Of a stretch of DNA of 64,000 bases, positions 1 through 9,078 are shown piece after piece. The notes beneath the pieces are model-generated. The model did no database searches, was not told where the DNA came from, and saw only the letters and a list, made by a program, of their open reading frames with translations. Position numbers and translations under genes: made by a program. Source of the DNA: Martelella alba (lineage in GTDB: Bacteria > Pseudomonadota > Alphaproteobacteria > Rhizobiales > Rhizobiaceae); NCBI RefSeq assembly GCF_006516955.1, contig NZ_VHLG01000001.1, forward strand, positions 186,001 to 250,000, in the 5' to 3' direction. Each line of letters begins with the position of its first letter. The first letter of the stretch is position 1.

Positions 1-2
1 TC

Positions 3-131
3 TGCGTGGCGATCTTCAATCAAGGCATGCTCTCCGCAATTGGTACTGTACGGTACGGTACCGATCTTTTGCAGCAAAACCTGTCGGAGGTCAAGACGGA
101 AATCGTGATCAGAGGAATGGCAAGAGTTTAA
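3..131 (+). CDS. 3' end of an unidentified gene (partial)
   Basis: An open frame enters from the left edge and ends at the TAA at 129-131, giving about 42 residues ending in VIRGMARV. The tail (LSAIGTVRYGTDLLQQNL and onward) is amphipathic and could be the last helices of a regulator such as a TetR-type protein, but that is a guess. A second frame is also open across this stretch down to about 208, so the coding call is weak. No function is assigned. From 132 to 277 I see only the upstream region of the next gene. Confidence 0.35.
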   Translation, partial: CVAIFNQGMLSAIGTVRYGTDLLQQNLSEVKTEIVIRGMARV

Positions 132-277
132 GCCGCGAAGGCGCAAATCACCTTGATTTGATGCCGATGGGGAAATTGAGAACACTGCGTAAACGTCAAA
201 TCACTTGAAAAATGACAGGTGAAAGCCCAGATATTGATCAACCGATTAATTAACGGATGATTCGTTTAGGTGTCATC

Positions 278-535
278 ATGAAAAACACAATGAAAAAGGT
301 CGCCATGCTGGCGGCCGTTTTGCCGCTTCTGGCTTCCCCTGCTCTTGCGCTACAGCCGGTTCAACTCAATCTGGAGGACCAGCTTCCTGGCGTGAGCGCG
401 CCGGAAGACGCTGTTGTCGGCTCGGTCGTGCATCAGAACGGCCAGGACCGCAACGGCAAGTCCTACACTGATATCTATATGGTCGCCCCTGATGGCAATC
501 TCCACCATGTGGGCCGGTTTGCCGGAAGCAAATGA
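278..535 (+). CDS. small secreted hypothetical protein (85 aa)
   Basis: Begins MKNTMKKVAMLAAVLPLLA with a basic N-end and hydrophobic core, then a likely signal peptidase site after ASPALA, so the mature product is a periplasmic or secreted protein of about 60 residues. The ATG at 278 is preferred over the one at 257 because AGGTG lies five bases before it, while nothing ribosome-binding-like precedes 257. The mature part is polar, lacks cysteine, and carries no domain I recognise. It stands alone and is followed by a short inverted repeat and a terminator. Confidence 0.7.
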   Translation: MKNTMKKVAMLAAVLPLLASPALALQPVQLNLEDQLPGVSAPEDAVVGSVVHQNGQDRNGKSYTDIYMVAPDGNLHHVGRFAGSK

Positions 536-542
536 TAGACGT

Positions 543-561
543 GTTTCAGTGCGACTGAAAC
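543..561 (+). other. short perfect inverted repeat after the secreted protein gene
   Basis: GTTTCAGT and ACTGAAAC form a perfect 8-bp stem around a GCG loop, eight bases after the stop codon. It is either a first weak terminator or an RNA-stabilising hairpin; there is no T run after it. Confidence 0.5.
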
Positions 562-584
562 TTGACGACCGAAACTAAACAGAT

Positions 585-607
585 GGCCGGGCATGACCCG
601 GCCATTT
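585..607 (+). terminator. terminator hairpin, left of repeat copy 1
   Basis: GGCCGGG pairs with CCCGGCC around a CATGA loop and is followed by ATTT. It terminates the small secreted protein gene. An almost identical hairpin lies on the other side of the adjoining repeat at 817-842. Confidence 0.7.
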
Positions 608-814
608 CTGACTGCTGGCAAACTCTATCCCCTCTCTAAAATCATGCCTGTGCTTGGTCCACAGGCATCCAGCCGACGCGCGTCCGCGCGGCGAAAGGAC
701 TGGTCTATTCAATGCCTTATGAATCTGGATCCCCGTGACAAGCACGGGGATGACGACGGAGGGGGGGATTATCTCCTCAGAACAGAGAAGCTGAATGACT
801 TTGTCAACAGTCTG
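608..814 (+). repeat. MITE-like / RIME-like mosaic repeat, copy 1 (about 207 bp)
   Basis: The ends are imperfect inverted repeats: the left reads CTGACTGCTGGCAAAC, and the right, read on the other strand, CAGACTGTTGACAAAG. Inside are two perfect 9-bp hairpins, ATGCCTGTG/CACAGGCAT at 644-668 and ATCCCCGTG/CACGGGGAT at 729-751, with a GC-rich segment between. A second copy in the same orientation lies at 62971-63174. The two-palindrome core is reminiscent of the intergenic RIME elements of rhizobia; that comparison is from memory. The element has no coding capacity of its own, so it would be mobilised in trans if at all. Confidence 0.75.
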
Positions 815-816
815 AT

Positions 817-842
817 GGCCGGGTACAATCCCGGCCATTTTT
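817..842 (+). terminator. terminator hairpin, right of repeat copy 1
   Basis: GGCCGGG pairs with CCCGGCC around TACAAT and is followed by ATTTTT. It has the same stem as the hairpin at 585-607 but a different loop, so the repeat sits between two versions of one terminator. Confidence 0.75.
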
Positions 843-1130
843 CGTATTCCGGCGACTTGCTGCCACTACGTCGCGAATCCCCGCATGCGGTTTCACTTTC
901 CTCTACGGAAACAGACTTTATCTCATTCGTGATTTCGAATGGCGGAATGTTGCGCCCGTTGCCATTGGCTTGCGTTGCCGAATTGAGCGGAGCAAGTTTG
1001 CAGGTGCCGTATTACGGGTTCGTTCTGACGCCAGTATTTCTTTCCTGTTCTCTAACGTGATTATATTGGCGAATTTCAATCTATACAGGTATTTCCGGAC
1101 TTCAATATATGAAACGGGATCTCCTGATTG
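843..1130. other. intergenic stretch, no gene seen
   Basis: About 290 bp between the repeat and the membrane protein gene. Frames that are open here show no start with a ribosome-binding site and no recognisable protein. The AT-rich part from about 1058 presumably holds the promoter of the next gene, but I cannot point to a convincing -35/-10 pair. Confidence 0.5.
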
Positions 1131-2021
1131 ATGACTTTCAGATCGCGGCTGACGCTGGTTTTCAAAAATAGCTTGCACCTGTTCACGGCAAACATGGCGA
1201 GCGCGGTCCGACTGTTATGGCCTTTTGCCGTGCTTGGTGTGCTGCAATATGAATTTCTTGCCATTGTGACGGCGGACAATGCCCTTGCCAACGCCATCGC
1301 GAACCGCCTGCAGATTTCCCTGATGGTATTCAAGATCCTCTCCGTCGCCTATCTTCTGCTTGCAGCTTCCGTTGCTGTTGCCTGGTATCGCTGCCTGCTG
1401 CAAGCGAAAGCACCCGGCTGGTTTGCGCATCGTTTTGGTCTGCGTGAATTTCTCGTCTGGCTGCCTTTGTTTGGCGTCTATTCTATTCATCGCGCATTCG
1501 CTTTTGCGTGCATCAGCGCTGGAAACCATCTCGATATCGAAACCGCGACCGGCCCATATGGCTATGTCTTTTCGGTGCTGGCTTTGCTTGTCTACATGCT
1601 GCTTGCGCCGCTCGGCCTGCGGCTGGCGCTCATTCTGCCGGCCATCGCAACGGATCGAAAAATTGCCTATCTGCTCAATATGCGGCCGAAGGATTTCTAT
1701 GTCTGGTATTGTCAATTCGGGCGCGGTTTCGGCCTGCCAATGGCAATCACCGGGCTGGGCGTCGTTGCCCTTTATAAGATTTCAATACCGCTGTTCCTTG
1801 CGCTTGGAAGCCTGGCTTTCTGGCTGGCCGGCAGTGTGGGCCTTGGTGACGTCTCGCAAGCACCAAACCCACAGTTAACCGTGTTGGTCTACGCGAGCTT
1901 TGTGGTGATAAAAGCCTGGCTGTTTCTCGGCTTCATGACCGTCATCTACGCAGCATACCGGATCGTTCTGGCTCAGATCACCACGGGAAAAGTGAACACC
2001 CGCAGGCAATCTGCAGGCTGA
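1131..2021 (+). CDS. multi-pass membrane protein of unknown function (296 aa)
   Basis: Very hydrophobic protein with roughly six or seven membrane segments, for example around LLWPFAVLGVLQYEFLAIV near the N-end and several Leu/Ala/Val-rich stretches later. There is no signal peptide and no motif I recognise. The overall look (repeated helices separated by short basic loops) resembles uncharacterised integral membrane proteins of alphaproteobacteria. The ATG at 1131 is used; a TTG directly before it at 1128 is in frame but not needed. It stands alone, convergent with tex downstream, so context gives no hint of its job. Confidence 0.75.
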   Translation: MTFRSRLTLVFKNSLHLFTANMASAVRLLWPFAVLGVLQYEFLAIVTADNALANAIANRLQISLMVFKILSVAYLLLAASVAVAWYRCLLQAKAPGWFAHRFGLREFLVWLPLFGVYSIHRAFAFACISAGNHLDIETATGPYGYVFSVLALLVYMLLAPLGLRLALILPAIATDRKIAYLLNMRPKDFYVWYCQFGRGFGLPMAITGLGVVALYKISIPLFLALGSLAFWLAGSVGLGDVSQAPNPQLTVLVYASFVVIKAWLFLGFMTVIYAAYRIVLAQITTGKVNTRRQSAG

Positions 2022-2077
2022 GATGCCCGCGCGGAAGCGAGGCGGCATGTTTCTTGCCGGTCCCGCTCAAGCCGCAA

Positions 2078-4387
2078 TCACTTCTTGCGCATGGCTGCGG
2101 CCAGTGCCGCGCCGAAGGCGCCCTGCCCGCTTTCCTCCTGGCGGCGTCCGCCTTGGCCATTATTGCGATTGCGGTTGCCACCATCCGGCCGGGATGCGCG
2201 CATCCCTGAAGCGGCGGCATCATCATTCTTCTTCATCGACAGGCTGATGCGCTTTCGTTTCACATCCACATCAAGCACCCGAACCTTGACCACATCTCCG
2301 GCCTTGACCACCTCATGCGGATCCTTGACGAAGCGGTCGGCCAGCGCCGAGACATGCACCAGCCCGTCCTGATGCACGCCGATATCGACGAAGGCGCCGA
2401 AAGCGGCGACATTGGTCACCGTGCCTTCCAGCATCATGCCGGGCTTCAGGTCGGAGATTTCGTCAATGCCTTCGGCAAAGCTGGCGGTCTTGAATTCCGG
2501 GCGCGGATCGCGTCCGGGCTTTTCCAGCTCAACCAGAATATCGCGCACCGTCGGCAAGCCGAAACGCTCATCGACAAACTGGCGCGGGTCAAGGCCCTTC
2601 AGCGTGGCACTGTCGCCCATCAGCTGACGCAGATCGCGGCCGCAGGCGGCGATGATTTTTTTGGCGACACCATAGGCTTCCGGGTGAACAGACGAGGCAT
2701 CCAGCGGCTCGGCGCCATCGCGAATCCGAAGAAAGCCGGCACATTGTTCAAAGGCGCGCGGCCCAAGTCGCGAGACCTTCAGCAGTTCCTTGCGGCTCCT
2801 GAACGCACCATTGACATCGCGGTGTACCACGATCGACTCTGCAAGCGAGGCGCCCAGGCCGGACACCCGCGCCAGAAGCGGTGCTGACGCGGTGTTGAGA
2901 TCGACCCCGACACCGTTCACCGCATCCTCAACCACGGCGTCGAGCGAACGCGACAGCTTCATCTGGTCGACATCATGCTGATACTGGCCAACGCCGATGG
3001 ATTTCGGTTCGATCTTCACCAGTTCGGCCAGCGGATCCTGCAGCCGCCGGGCAATGGAAACCGCGCCACGCAGTGACACATCGAGCTCGGGGAATTCCTT
3101 CGCCGCCGTCTCGGACGCCGAATAGACCGAAGCCCCTGCCTCCGAGACGATGACCTTCATCGGCTTCGGATCAGGGATTTCACGCATCAGATCCATCACC
3201 AGCTTTTCGGTTTCACGGCTGGCCGTGCCGTTTCCAATGGCAATAAGGTCGACCTTGTGCCGGGCGATCAGCGCCTTCAGCACGGCTCTCGCACCTGTGA
3301 CATCATTCTTCGGCTGGAATGGATAAATCGTTGCGGTATCCAGCAGCTTCCCGGTTCCATCGACACAGGCAACCTTCACGCCGGTACGGATACCCGGATC
3401 AAGGCCAAGCGTCACGCGTGATCCGGCAGGAGCCGCCAGAAGCAAATCCTTCAGATTGCGGGCAAAGACCTGGATCGCCTCATCTTCGGCGCGCTCGCGC
3501 ATTTCCCGCATCAGATCAAGTGACAGCGAGGTCGACAGCTTCACCCGCCAGGACCAGCCGGCAACGCCCATCAGCCATTCATCGGCAAGGCCGCGGCTGG
3601 CGATATCATAATGCCGCGCGATCATCTTCTGCGCCGGCTTGACCGGTGACAGGTCATCGCGATCCGCTTCAATCGCAATCGTCAGCACTTCCTCATTCCA
3701 GCCGCGCAGCATGGCAAGGATACGGTGCCCCGCTGCCGTGGCGAAGCGCTCTGAATGGGCGAAATAGTCGGAAAATTTCGCGCCGGCCTCCTCCTTGCCG
3801 GTTACGACGGTGGCGTAGACAAACGCATTGTCGCGCATATATCGCCGCAAGGCACCAATGAGGGCGGCGTCTTCGGAAAACTGCTCTGCCAGGATATCGC
3901 GCGCACCATCCAGTGCGGCCCGGCTGTCGGCGACGTTTTCACTGACATAGGCCTTGGCCAACACTTCCGGATCAGCCGTCCGGTCGGCAAAAATGGCGTC
4001 AGCCAGTGGCTGCAGACCGTTTTCACGCGCAATCTGGGCCCGGGTGCGGCGCTTCGGCTTGTAGGGAAGATAAAGATCCTCCAGCTCTGCCTTGGTGGCA
4101 ACCGTTTCAATGCGCCGCATTAGCTCATCGGTCATCTTGCCCTGGCCGGTGATGGATTCAACGATGGTCTGCCGCCGCGCCTGCAATTCGCGCAGATAGG
4201 TCAGCCGCTCGGCCAGAAGTCGCAGCTGTCCGTCATCGAGCCCGCCGGTCACTTCCTTGCGATAGCGCGCGATGAAAGGAACGGTCGCGCCTTCATCGAG
4301 AAGCGTGATTGCGGCGGCGGCCTGTTCGGGCCGGGCTTTCACTTCCGCTGCGATGATATGTGCGAGATCGTTGTTTTGAGCGGGCAT
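2078..4387 (-). CDS. tex: Tex-family RNA-binding protein / transcription accessory protein
   Basis: About 769 residues, the normal Tex length. The family signature near the start ([15 protein letters not shown]) is followed by the helical Tex domain, a YqgF/RNase H-like domain ([19 protein letters not shown]), helix-hairpin-helix repeats ([17 protein letters not shown]) and a C-terminal S1 RNA-binding domain ([14 protein letters not shown]), then a basic Gly/Asn-rich tail. Tex is a conserved cytoplasmic nucleic-acid-binding protein linked to transcription and stress or virulence gene expression; its exact activity is poorly defined. The start is placed at MPAQNNDL, nine bases after a GAGGG; an ATG at 4396 is almost as good. 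It is a single gene with its own promoter region towards purD. Confidence 0.93.
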   Translation of the reverse strand: MPAQNNDLAHIIAAEVKARPEQAAAAITLLDEGATVPFIARYRKEVTGGLDDGQLRLLAERLTYLRELQARRQTIVESITGQGKMTDELMRRIETVATKAELEDLYLPYKPKRRTRAQIARENGLQPLADAIFADRTADPEVLAKAYVSENVADSRAALDGARDILAEQFSEDAALIGALRRYMRDNAFVYATVVTGKEEAGAKFSDYFAHSERFATAAGHRILAMLRGWNEEVLTIAIEADRDDLSPVKPAQKMIARHYDIASRGLADEWLMGVAGWSWRVKLSTSLSLDLMREMRERAEDEAIQVFARNLKDLLLAAPAGSRVTLGLDPGIRTGVKVACVDGTGKLLDTATIYPFQPKNDVTGARAVLKALIARHKVDLIAIGNGTASRETEKLVMDLMREIPDPKPMKVIVSEAGASVYSASETAAKEFPELDVSLRGAVSIARRLQDPLAELVKIEPKSIGVGQYQHDVDQMKLSRSLDAVVEDAVNGVGVDLNTASAPLLARVSGLGASLAESIVVHRDVNGAFRSRKELLKVSRLGPRAFEQCAGFLRIRDGAEPLDASSVHPEAYGVAKKIIAACGRDLRQLMGDSATLKGLDPRQFVDERFGLPTVRDILVELEKPGRDPRPEFKTASFAEGIDEISDLKPGMMLEGTVTNVAAFGAFVDIGVHQDGLVHVSALADRFVKDPHEVVKAGDVVKVRVLDVDVKRKRISLSMKKNDDAAASGMRASRPDGGNRNRNNGQGGRRQEESGQGAFGAALAAAMRKK

Positions 4388-4604
4388 TGCGGCCATCCCT
4401 CTTCCTGAATTTCCCGGCAAAGCCGGAATCATGCGCCATAAATGACGAGATTTAGCCGCAGGACCAGACGAAACAATGGCCATCTAGGCCGAAAAAAGTG
4501 CCGATCCACAATATTGCCACCATGACGCCCCGCTTTGGCGCTTGACCTTTGCGCTGGCTCTGCTTACCCCAACGGCCGAGACGGACCACTGGAGACGCAT
4601 CACG

Positions 4605-5885
4605 ATGAATGTCCTTCTGATCGGCTCGGGCGGGCGCGAGCACGCGCTGGCCTGGAAACTGGCGCAGTCCCCGCGGCTTGAGACGCTTTACGCCGCGCCC
4701 GGTAATCCCGGCATTGCCCGCCACGCGACCTGCGTCGCGCTGGATGTTGAAGATCACGCCGCCATCATTGCTTTCTGCCGCGAGCATGCCATCGATCTGG
4801 TTGTTGTCGGCCCCGAGGCGCCACTGGTCGCCGGTCTCGCCGACGACCTGAAAGCGGAGAATATCGCCGTCTTCGGCCCAAGCCGGGCGGCGGCACAGCT
4901 GGAAGGATCGAAGGGCTTCACCAAGGATCTCTGCGCCCGCTTCAACATCCCGACCGGCGCCTATCGTCGTTTCACCGATGCACAAGCCGCACGGATCTAC
5001 CTGGAGGAGATCGGCGCGCCGATCGTGGTCAAGGCCGACGGCCTTGCCGCCGGCAAGGGCGTTACGGTTGCCAAGACCAAAAAGGAAGCGCTTGACGCCA
5101 TTGATGACTGCTTCGCAGGCACGTTCGGCGCTGCCGGAGCGGAAGTGGTGATTGAGGAATTTCTGATCGGCGAAGAAGCCAGCTTCTTCTGCCTTTCCGA
5201 TGGCAAACACGCGCTCGCACTCGCGACCGCTCAGGATCACAAGGCCGTCGGCGATGGTGATCTCGGCCCCAATACCGGCGGCATGGGGGCCTATTCGCCA
5301 GCACCGGTGATGAGCGAGGCGATGATCGAACGGACGATGAAGGAGATCATCGAGCCGACGATCGCCGGCATGGCCGAACTCGGCCATCCCTTTTCAGGCG
5401 TTCTTTATGCCGGCCTGATGATCACCGACACCGGTCCACAGCTTATCGAATACAATGCCCGTTTCGGCGATCCGGAATGCCAGGTGTTGATGATGCGGCT
5501 GAAAAGCGATCTGCTGGACCTGCTGGAAGCATCCAGCAATGGCACGCTGGACAAAGTGTCAGCCGAATGGGCAAATGATACGGCGCTGACCGTCGTCATG
5601 GCCACCAACGGCTATCCTGGATCGTACAAGAAGGGCAGCGTCATCGCTTCCCTGCCCGACGATACCGCAACGGGCCGCACTTTCCATGCAGGTACGGCGT
5701 TCAGGGATGGCAGCCTGGTTGCCAATGGCGGACGCGTTCTGAACGTCACGGCACTCGGCCACAATGTTACCGAAGCGCAGACGGCTGCCTATGAGATGAT
5801 CGAGGATATCGACTGGAAAGATGGTTTCTGCCGTCGCGACATCGGCTGGCGCGCCGTTGCCCGCGAACAAGGCGAGCCCGGCTGA
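4605..5885 (+). CDS. purD: phosphoribosylamine-glycine ligase (GARS)
   Basis: 426 residues, full length for PurD. It ligates glycine to 5-phosphoribosylamine with ATP, the second step of purine synthesis in the cytosol. The N-terminal Rossmann motif [19 protein letters not shown], the ATP-grasp region ([18 protein letters not shown]) and the metal-binding [10 protein letters not shown] motif are all present. The start at 4605 is chosen because the family begins [13 protein letters not shown] and CTGGAG precedes it; the frame is open further upstream. It is divergent from tex and converges with the HxlR regulator through a shared hairpin. No PurD regulatory site is evident. Confidence 0.96.
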   Translation: MNVLLIGSGGREHALAWKLAQSPRLETLYAAPGNPGIARHATCVALDVEDHAAIIAFCREHAIDLVVVGPEAPLVAGLADDLKAENIAVFGPSRAAAQLEGSKGFTKDLCARFNIPTGAYRRFTDAQAARIYLEEIGAPIVVKADGLAAGKGVTVAKTKKEALDAIDDCFAGTFGAAGAEVVIEEFLIGEEASFFCLSDGKHALALATAQDHKAVGDGDLGPNTGGMGAYSPAPVMSEAMIERTMKEIIEPTIAGMAELGHPFSGVLYAGLMITDTGPQLIEYNARFGDPECQVLMMRLKSDLLDLLEASSNGTLDKVSAEWANDTALTVVMATNGYPGSYKKGSVIASLPDDTATGRTFHAGTAFRDGSLVANGGRVLNVTALGHNVTEAQTAAYEMIEDIDWKDGFCRRDIGWRAVAREQGEPG

Positions 5886-5912
5886 TTTGGTTCAGCCGAT
5901 CACTGAATCCCA

Positions 5913-5945
5913 GAAATCGCCTGGCGCCAAACGTCAGGCGATTTC
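5913..5945. terminator. bidirectional terminator between purD and the HxlR gene
   Basis: GAAATCGCCTG and CAGGCGATTTC form a perfect 11-bp stem with an 11-base loop, followed by ATTTTC on the purD side. The right arm overlaps the last codons of the convergent regulator gene, so one hairpin can serve both genes. Confidence 0.75.
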
Positions 5946-6347
5946 ATTTTCAGGACTGTTGTCAAATGCCTCACGGGCCGCCCTCACCGCTTCATGGTGG
6001 TGGCCCGCCCAATCCATAAGCGCCGATAGTGGTTCAAGATAGGACCAGCCGAGCGCGGTCAGAGCATAGTCGACCCGCGGCGGCTTTGTCGGATAAACGC
6101 TGCGGCTGAGATAGCCGTCGCGTTCAAGATCCTTCAGCGTTTTGGTCAGCATACGCTGCGAAATATCGGGAACGAAACGGCGCAATTGTGAAAACCGCAT
6201 CGGCCCTTCGCTGAGAGCAACGATCAGCAAGGAACTCCATTTGCTCGAAACCGGCGCGAGAACATCGCGCATCGGACAGTTCTCCAGCGCGCCGCTATTG
6301 ATCGAGGCGGTCAGCCGCTGACGAATGGTTGGCGTTGAATCGGTCAT
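5934..6347 (-). CDS. HxlR-family transcriptional regulator, QorR-like
   Basis: 137 residues with the HxlR winged-helix fold: the entry motif [14 protein letters not shown], recognition region ([24 protein letters not shown]) and wing ([19 protein letters not shown]) are in the expected order. A cysteine at about residue 24 (ENCPM) matches the redox-sensing cysteine of HxlR/QorR-type proteins. It is divergent from a QorB-like reductase gene, the same arrangement as ytfH (qorR) and ytfG (qorB) of Escherichia coli. It is therefore probably a repressor of both genes that responds to quinones or electrophiles; the inducer is inference. Confidence 0.88.
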   Translation of the reverse strand: MTDSTPTIRQRLTASINSGALENCPMRDVLAPVSSKWSSLLIVALSEGPMRFSQLRRFVPDISQRMLTKTLKDLERDGYLSRSVYPTKPPRVDYALTALGWSYLEPLSALMDWAGHHHEAVRAAREAFDNSPENEIA

Positions 6348-6380
6348 GGATCTGATGCTGGTTCCCTTGCTGTGACTGCC

Positions 6381-6407
6381 TTACAAAATAGTGCCTTCTT
6401 TACAAAA
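6381..6407. promoter_or_regulatory. direct repeat in the qorR/qorB-like intergenic region
   Basis: TTACAAAA occurs at 6381-6388 and again at 6400-6407, 19 bp apart (about two helical turns), in the 150-bp divergent gap. It is a candidate operator for the neighbouring HxlR-type regulator, since such proteins bind as dimers in intergenic sites; the sequence specificity is not known to me. Confidence 0.4.
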
Positions 6408-6497
6408 AAGCCATAGTCTCTATTTGAATAGTGATCTCAAAAAGAGACCAGCAATCGGAAATAAACCGGTTGTCGTCAAAACAAGGGAAGAATTCAG

Positions 6498-7379
6498 ATG
6501 AGCGACACGAAACTCCTCGTCACTGGTGCATCCGGCAAACTCGGCCGGGAAGTGCTGGACCAGCTGCTTGCGTCAGGCGTGACGCCTGCCAACATCATTG
6601 CGACGACCCGCGACCCATCCAAGCTCGGCGATTACGCCGCACGCGGCATTACCATCCGCGCAGCCGACTTTGACAAGCCAGAAACCCTTCATGCTGCCTT
6701 TGAAGGCGCTGACCGACTGGCCATCATTTCCACCGACACGCTTGGCCCCGATGCCCACCGCATCATCCAGCACGGCAATGCCGTCGCCGCTGCCAAAGCC
6801 GCCGGCGTTTCCCATATCATCTACACGTCCATGCCAGGGCCTGAAACGTCAAAAATCAGCTTTGCGCATGAGCACCTGGGATCGGAAAAGGCGGTCAAGG
6901 ATAGCGGCCTTGCTTATACGATCCTGCGGAATGCCTGGTATCAGGAAAATCTGCTGATGAGCCTGCCCAATGCCTTTGCCAGTGGCGCATGGGTCAGCGC
7001 TGCGGGCGATGGCAAACAGAACCTTGTTGCCCATGAAGACTGCGCCGCAGCGCTTGCTGCTGCCCTCGCTGCAGACACCACGGAGAGCGCCACCTACACG
7101 CTGACCGGGCCGGAAGCACTGACGATCCCCGACATTGCCAACCTTGCATCCGAAATTGTCGGCAAACCGCTCGCCGTTCAGCCGGTGTCCACCGAAGCTT
7201 TGGCCGAGGGTCTCGGCAAGTCCGGCCTGCCCGCCTTTATTGTTGATCTGCTGGTCTCGACCGACGCTAATATCGCCGCCGGTGGCTTTGATATCAGGAC
7301 AGATGATTTCGAGACACTGACTGGCCGCAAACCAAAGAGCCTGAAGGCCTTCTTTGAAAGCAACAAGGCCGCGTTCTGA
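6498..7379 (+). CDS. qorB: NmrA-type NAD(P)H:quinone reductase, QorB-like
   Basis: 293 residues of the NmrA-like branch of short-chain dehydrogenases. The dinucleotide-binding glycine motif is VTGASGKLG near the N-end, and the line continues like QorB: the ITIRAADFDKPETL segment, YTSMPGPETS, AYTILRNAWYQEN and AAGDGKQNLV. It probably reduces quinones with NADPH as a detoxification enzyme in the cytosol. The start ATG at 6498 follows GGGAAG. It is divergent from its presumed regulator, supporting inducible expression. The qorB symbol is by similarity of sequence pattern and gene order; other NmrA-family reductases are possible. Confidence 0.85.
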   Translation: MSDTKLLVTGASGKLGREVLDQLLASGVTPANIIATTRDPSKLGDYAARGITIRAADFDKPETLHAAFEGADRLAIISTDTLGPDAHRIIQHGNAVAAAKAAGVSHIIYTSMPGPETSKISFAHEHLGSEKAVKDSGLAYTILRNAWYQENLLMSLPNAFASGAWVSAAGDGKQNLVAHEDCAAALAAALAADTTESATYTLTGPEALTIPDIANLASEIVGKPLAVQPVSTEALAEGLGKSGLPAFIVDLLVSTDANIAAGGFDIRTDDFETLTGRKPKSLKAFFESNKAAF

Positions 7380-7387
7380 ACGCGGCC
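7367..7387 (+). terminator. hairpin overlapping the qorB-like stop codon
   Basis: GGCCGCGTT and AACGCGGCC form a perfect 9-bp stem with a CTG loop that includes part of the stop codon. No T run follows, so it may end transcription weakly or protect the mRNA 3' end between the convergent qorB-like and pdxJ genes. Confidence 0.5.
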
Positions 7388-7415
7388 CCGAAACAGAAGA
7401 AACAGACGGGCCGGT

Positions 7416-8168
7416 TCAGACCGGCTCGCCACAGGCACGGCGGAACCGCAACACACTTTCACGCATGCCAAATTCCAGTGCGTCCGCGGTCAATCCATGC
7501 CCAATCGACACCTCGGCCAGATGCGGGATCTGGCGTGCCAGAAGCGGCAGGTTGGCAACGGTCAGATCGTGCCCGGCATTGACGCCCAGCCCGAGTTCAT
7601 GCGCCATGATCGCCGTCTGCCCCAGTTCAAGGGCGATTTCCTTTTTCTTTGCAGGGTCATCATAGCAGGCACCGTATGGTCCTGTGTAAAGCTCGATCCG
7701 ATCGGCGCCCGTGGAGGCAGCCGCGCGCAATTCTGCCATCGAGGCATTGCCATCGGCGAACAGCGAAACACGGGCGCCCTTCTTCTTCAGCTTTTCGACC
7801 ACGCGGCACAGCGTGTCACGCGATTCAACAAAGCGCCAGCCATGATCCGAGGTTGCCTGGGCCGGATCATCTGGCACCAGCGTGACCTGATCGGGCGCAT
7901 TGGCGCAGCACAGACCGATAAAATGATCGGTCGGATAACCCTCAATATTGAATTCGGCTCTGCTTTCAAATTCGTGCGTCAATTTGCGCAGAACAGGCAG
8001 ATCGGTAAAGCGGATATGGCGCTGGTCCGGGCGCGGGTGAACGGTAAGGCCGTGCGCACCGGATTGGAGGGCGATGAGGCCGAGTCCGGCAACGCTCGGC
8101 CAGGGAAGATTCCGGCGGTTGCGAAGCTGGGCGATAGCATTGAGATTGACCGATAATTTAGCAGGCAC
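7416..8168 (-). CDS. pdxJ: pyridoxine 5'-phosphate synthase
   Basis: 250 residues, full length. PdxJ condenses 3-amino-2-oxopropyl phosphate with 1-deoxy-D-xylulose 5-phosphate to give pyridoxine phosphate, the last step of the DXP-dependent vitamin B6 pathway. Characteristic segments are [16 protein letters not shown] at the start, [32 protein letters not shown] and VNAGHDLT. Translation starts at GTG 8168, supported by GGAGG five bases upstream. It is a single gene converging with qorB; in many relatives it is followed by acpS, which is not the case here. Confidence 0.96.
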   Translation of the reverse strand: MPAKLSVNLNAIAQLRNRRNLPWPSVAGLGLIALQSGAHGLTVHPRPDQRHIRFTDLPVLRKLTHEFESRAEFNIEGYPTDHFIGLCCANAPDQVTLVPDDPAQATSDHGWRFVESRDTLCRVVEKLKKKGARVSLFADGNASMAELRAAASTGADRIELYTGPYGACYDDPAKKKEIALELGQTAIMAHELGLGVNAGHDLTVANLPLLARQIPHLAEVSIGHGLTADALEFGMRESVLRFRRACGEPV

Positions 8169-8544
8169 GCGGGCCTCCGACGTTCATGAAATTCCGTGAT
8201 TTGGCGCGCACACCATTAGGGGAAAGGTAGGCAAGCACCAATCGTTTTTTTTGATGACGGTATCACCCACCATGCGTTTGTCATTATTCAGCGCCGCCTT
8301 TTTTGATCGAAAAAGCCGTCCTGAAACGGGTCATCTGTCACCATAGACAAACATAGGCGGCAATTCGCAATTTGGAAGACTGCTGGAAAATACAAACATC
8401 TATAGCTGTCAATATTGAATGATTGCAGGAAACATTCAGTTATCAATCAGTAAACTACGGTAACATCTTACCAAGTATTCACGAGACATCGGTCGCAAAC
8501 GCAGATAATTTGCGGACGAAACGCTCTTCTCACGGAACACCGAG
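8169..8544. other. intergenic stretch between pdxJ and the DUF4405 gene
   Basis: About 375 bp, divergent promoters expected for both neighbours. It is noticeably AT-rich from 8380 onward. I see no RNA gene, long inverted repeat or small reading frame worth calling. Confidence 0.5.
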
Positions 8545-9060
8545 ATGCCTAAAATATTTTCGCGCTATGCCACCCCCTTTATCACCGGTCTTTTCCTTGT
8601 ATCGGCCATTTCAGGCGTTGCGCTGTTCTTCAACGTCCAGATGGGCCTGTTTCACAACATGCATGTCTGGCTCAGCATGGTGCTGCTGATTCCCTTTATG
8701 CTGCATATCTGGAAAAACTGGCGCCCCTTCAGCAATTATTTCAAACACTGGCCGATGGCACTGGCGCTGATCGTGTCGCTGGCCGGCGGGCTTTATTATG
8801 CCTATGGCAGCGTGGCCGCCTCAAATGGCGGGAGTGAAGGCGGTGGACGTCCTGAATTTGCGCTGCTTGGCAAGATCCAGACAGCCCCGGTCAGCGATGT
8901 CGCACCCCTGCTTGATCTGTCGGACGACGATGTGACACGTGGCCTTCAGACTGCAGGCTTTATTGTTGCCGGTCCCGATGATACGATTGCGTCAATCGCA
9001 AAGAATTCGTCCAGATCGCCGACCGAGGTTTATGGCGCATTGCTGAAAATCGGGAACTGA
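8545..9060 (+). CDS. DUF4405-type membrane protein (171 aa)
   Basis: The first 90 residues hold three membrane segments of the DUF4405 pattern, with conserved histidines in the second and third (FHNMHVWLSMVLLIPFMLHIWKNW), resembling b-type cytochrome-like membrane anchors that bind haem. The remaining 80 residues are soluble and end in a region (DDTIASIAKNSSRSPTEVYGALLKIG) that looks like a small helical domain. An inner-membrane electron-transfer role is suggested by the histidines but not shown. ATG 8545 follows GGAA at eight bases. It is a single gene, convergent with the RecD-like helicase gene. Confidence 0.75.
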   Translation: MPKIFSRYATPFITGLFLVSAISGVALFFNVQMGLFHNMHVWLSMVLLIPFMLHIWKNWRPFSNYFKHWPMALALIVSLAGGLYYAYGSVAASNGGSEGGGRPEFALLGKIQTAPVSDVAPLLDLSDDDVTRGLQTAGFIVAGPDDTIASIAKNSSRSPTEVYGALLKIGN

Positions 9061-9078
9061 TGGCGACGGACTGGCCGC

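Noticed and set aside
52-62. Repeated GTAC units near the left edge
   Set aside because: Short, imperfect and inside a possible coding frame; no wider pattern.
575-838. Open minus-strand frame of 87 codons, with similar frame at 62916-63107 (63 codons)
   Set aside because: The two translations resemble each other only because they lie on the same repeat; no ribosome-binding site and no protein-like sequence.
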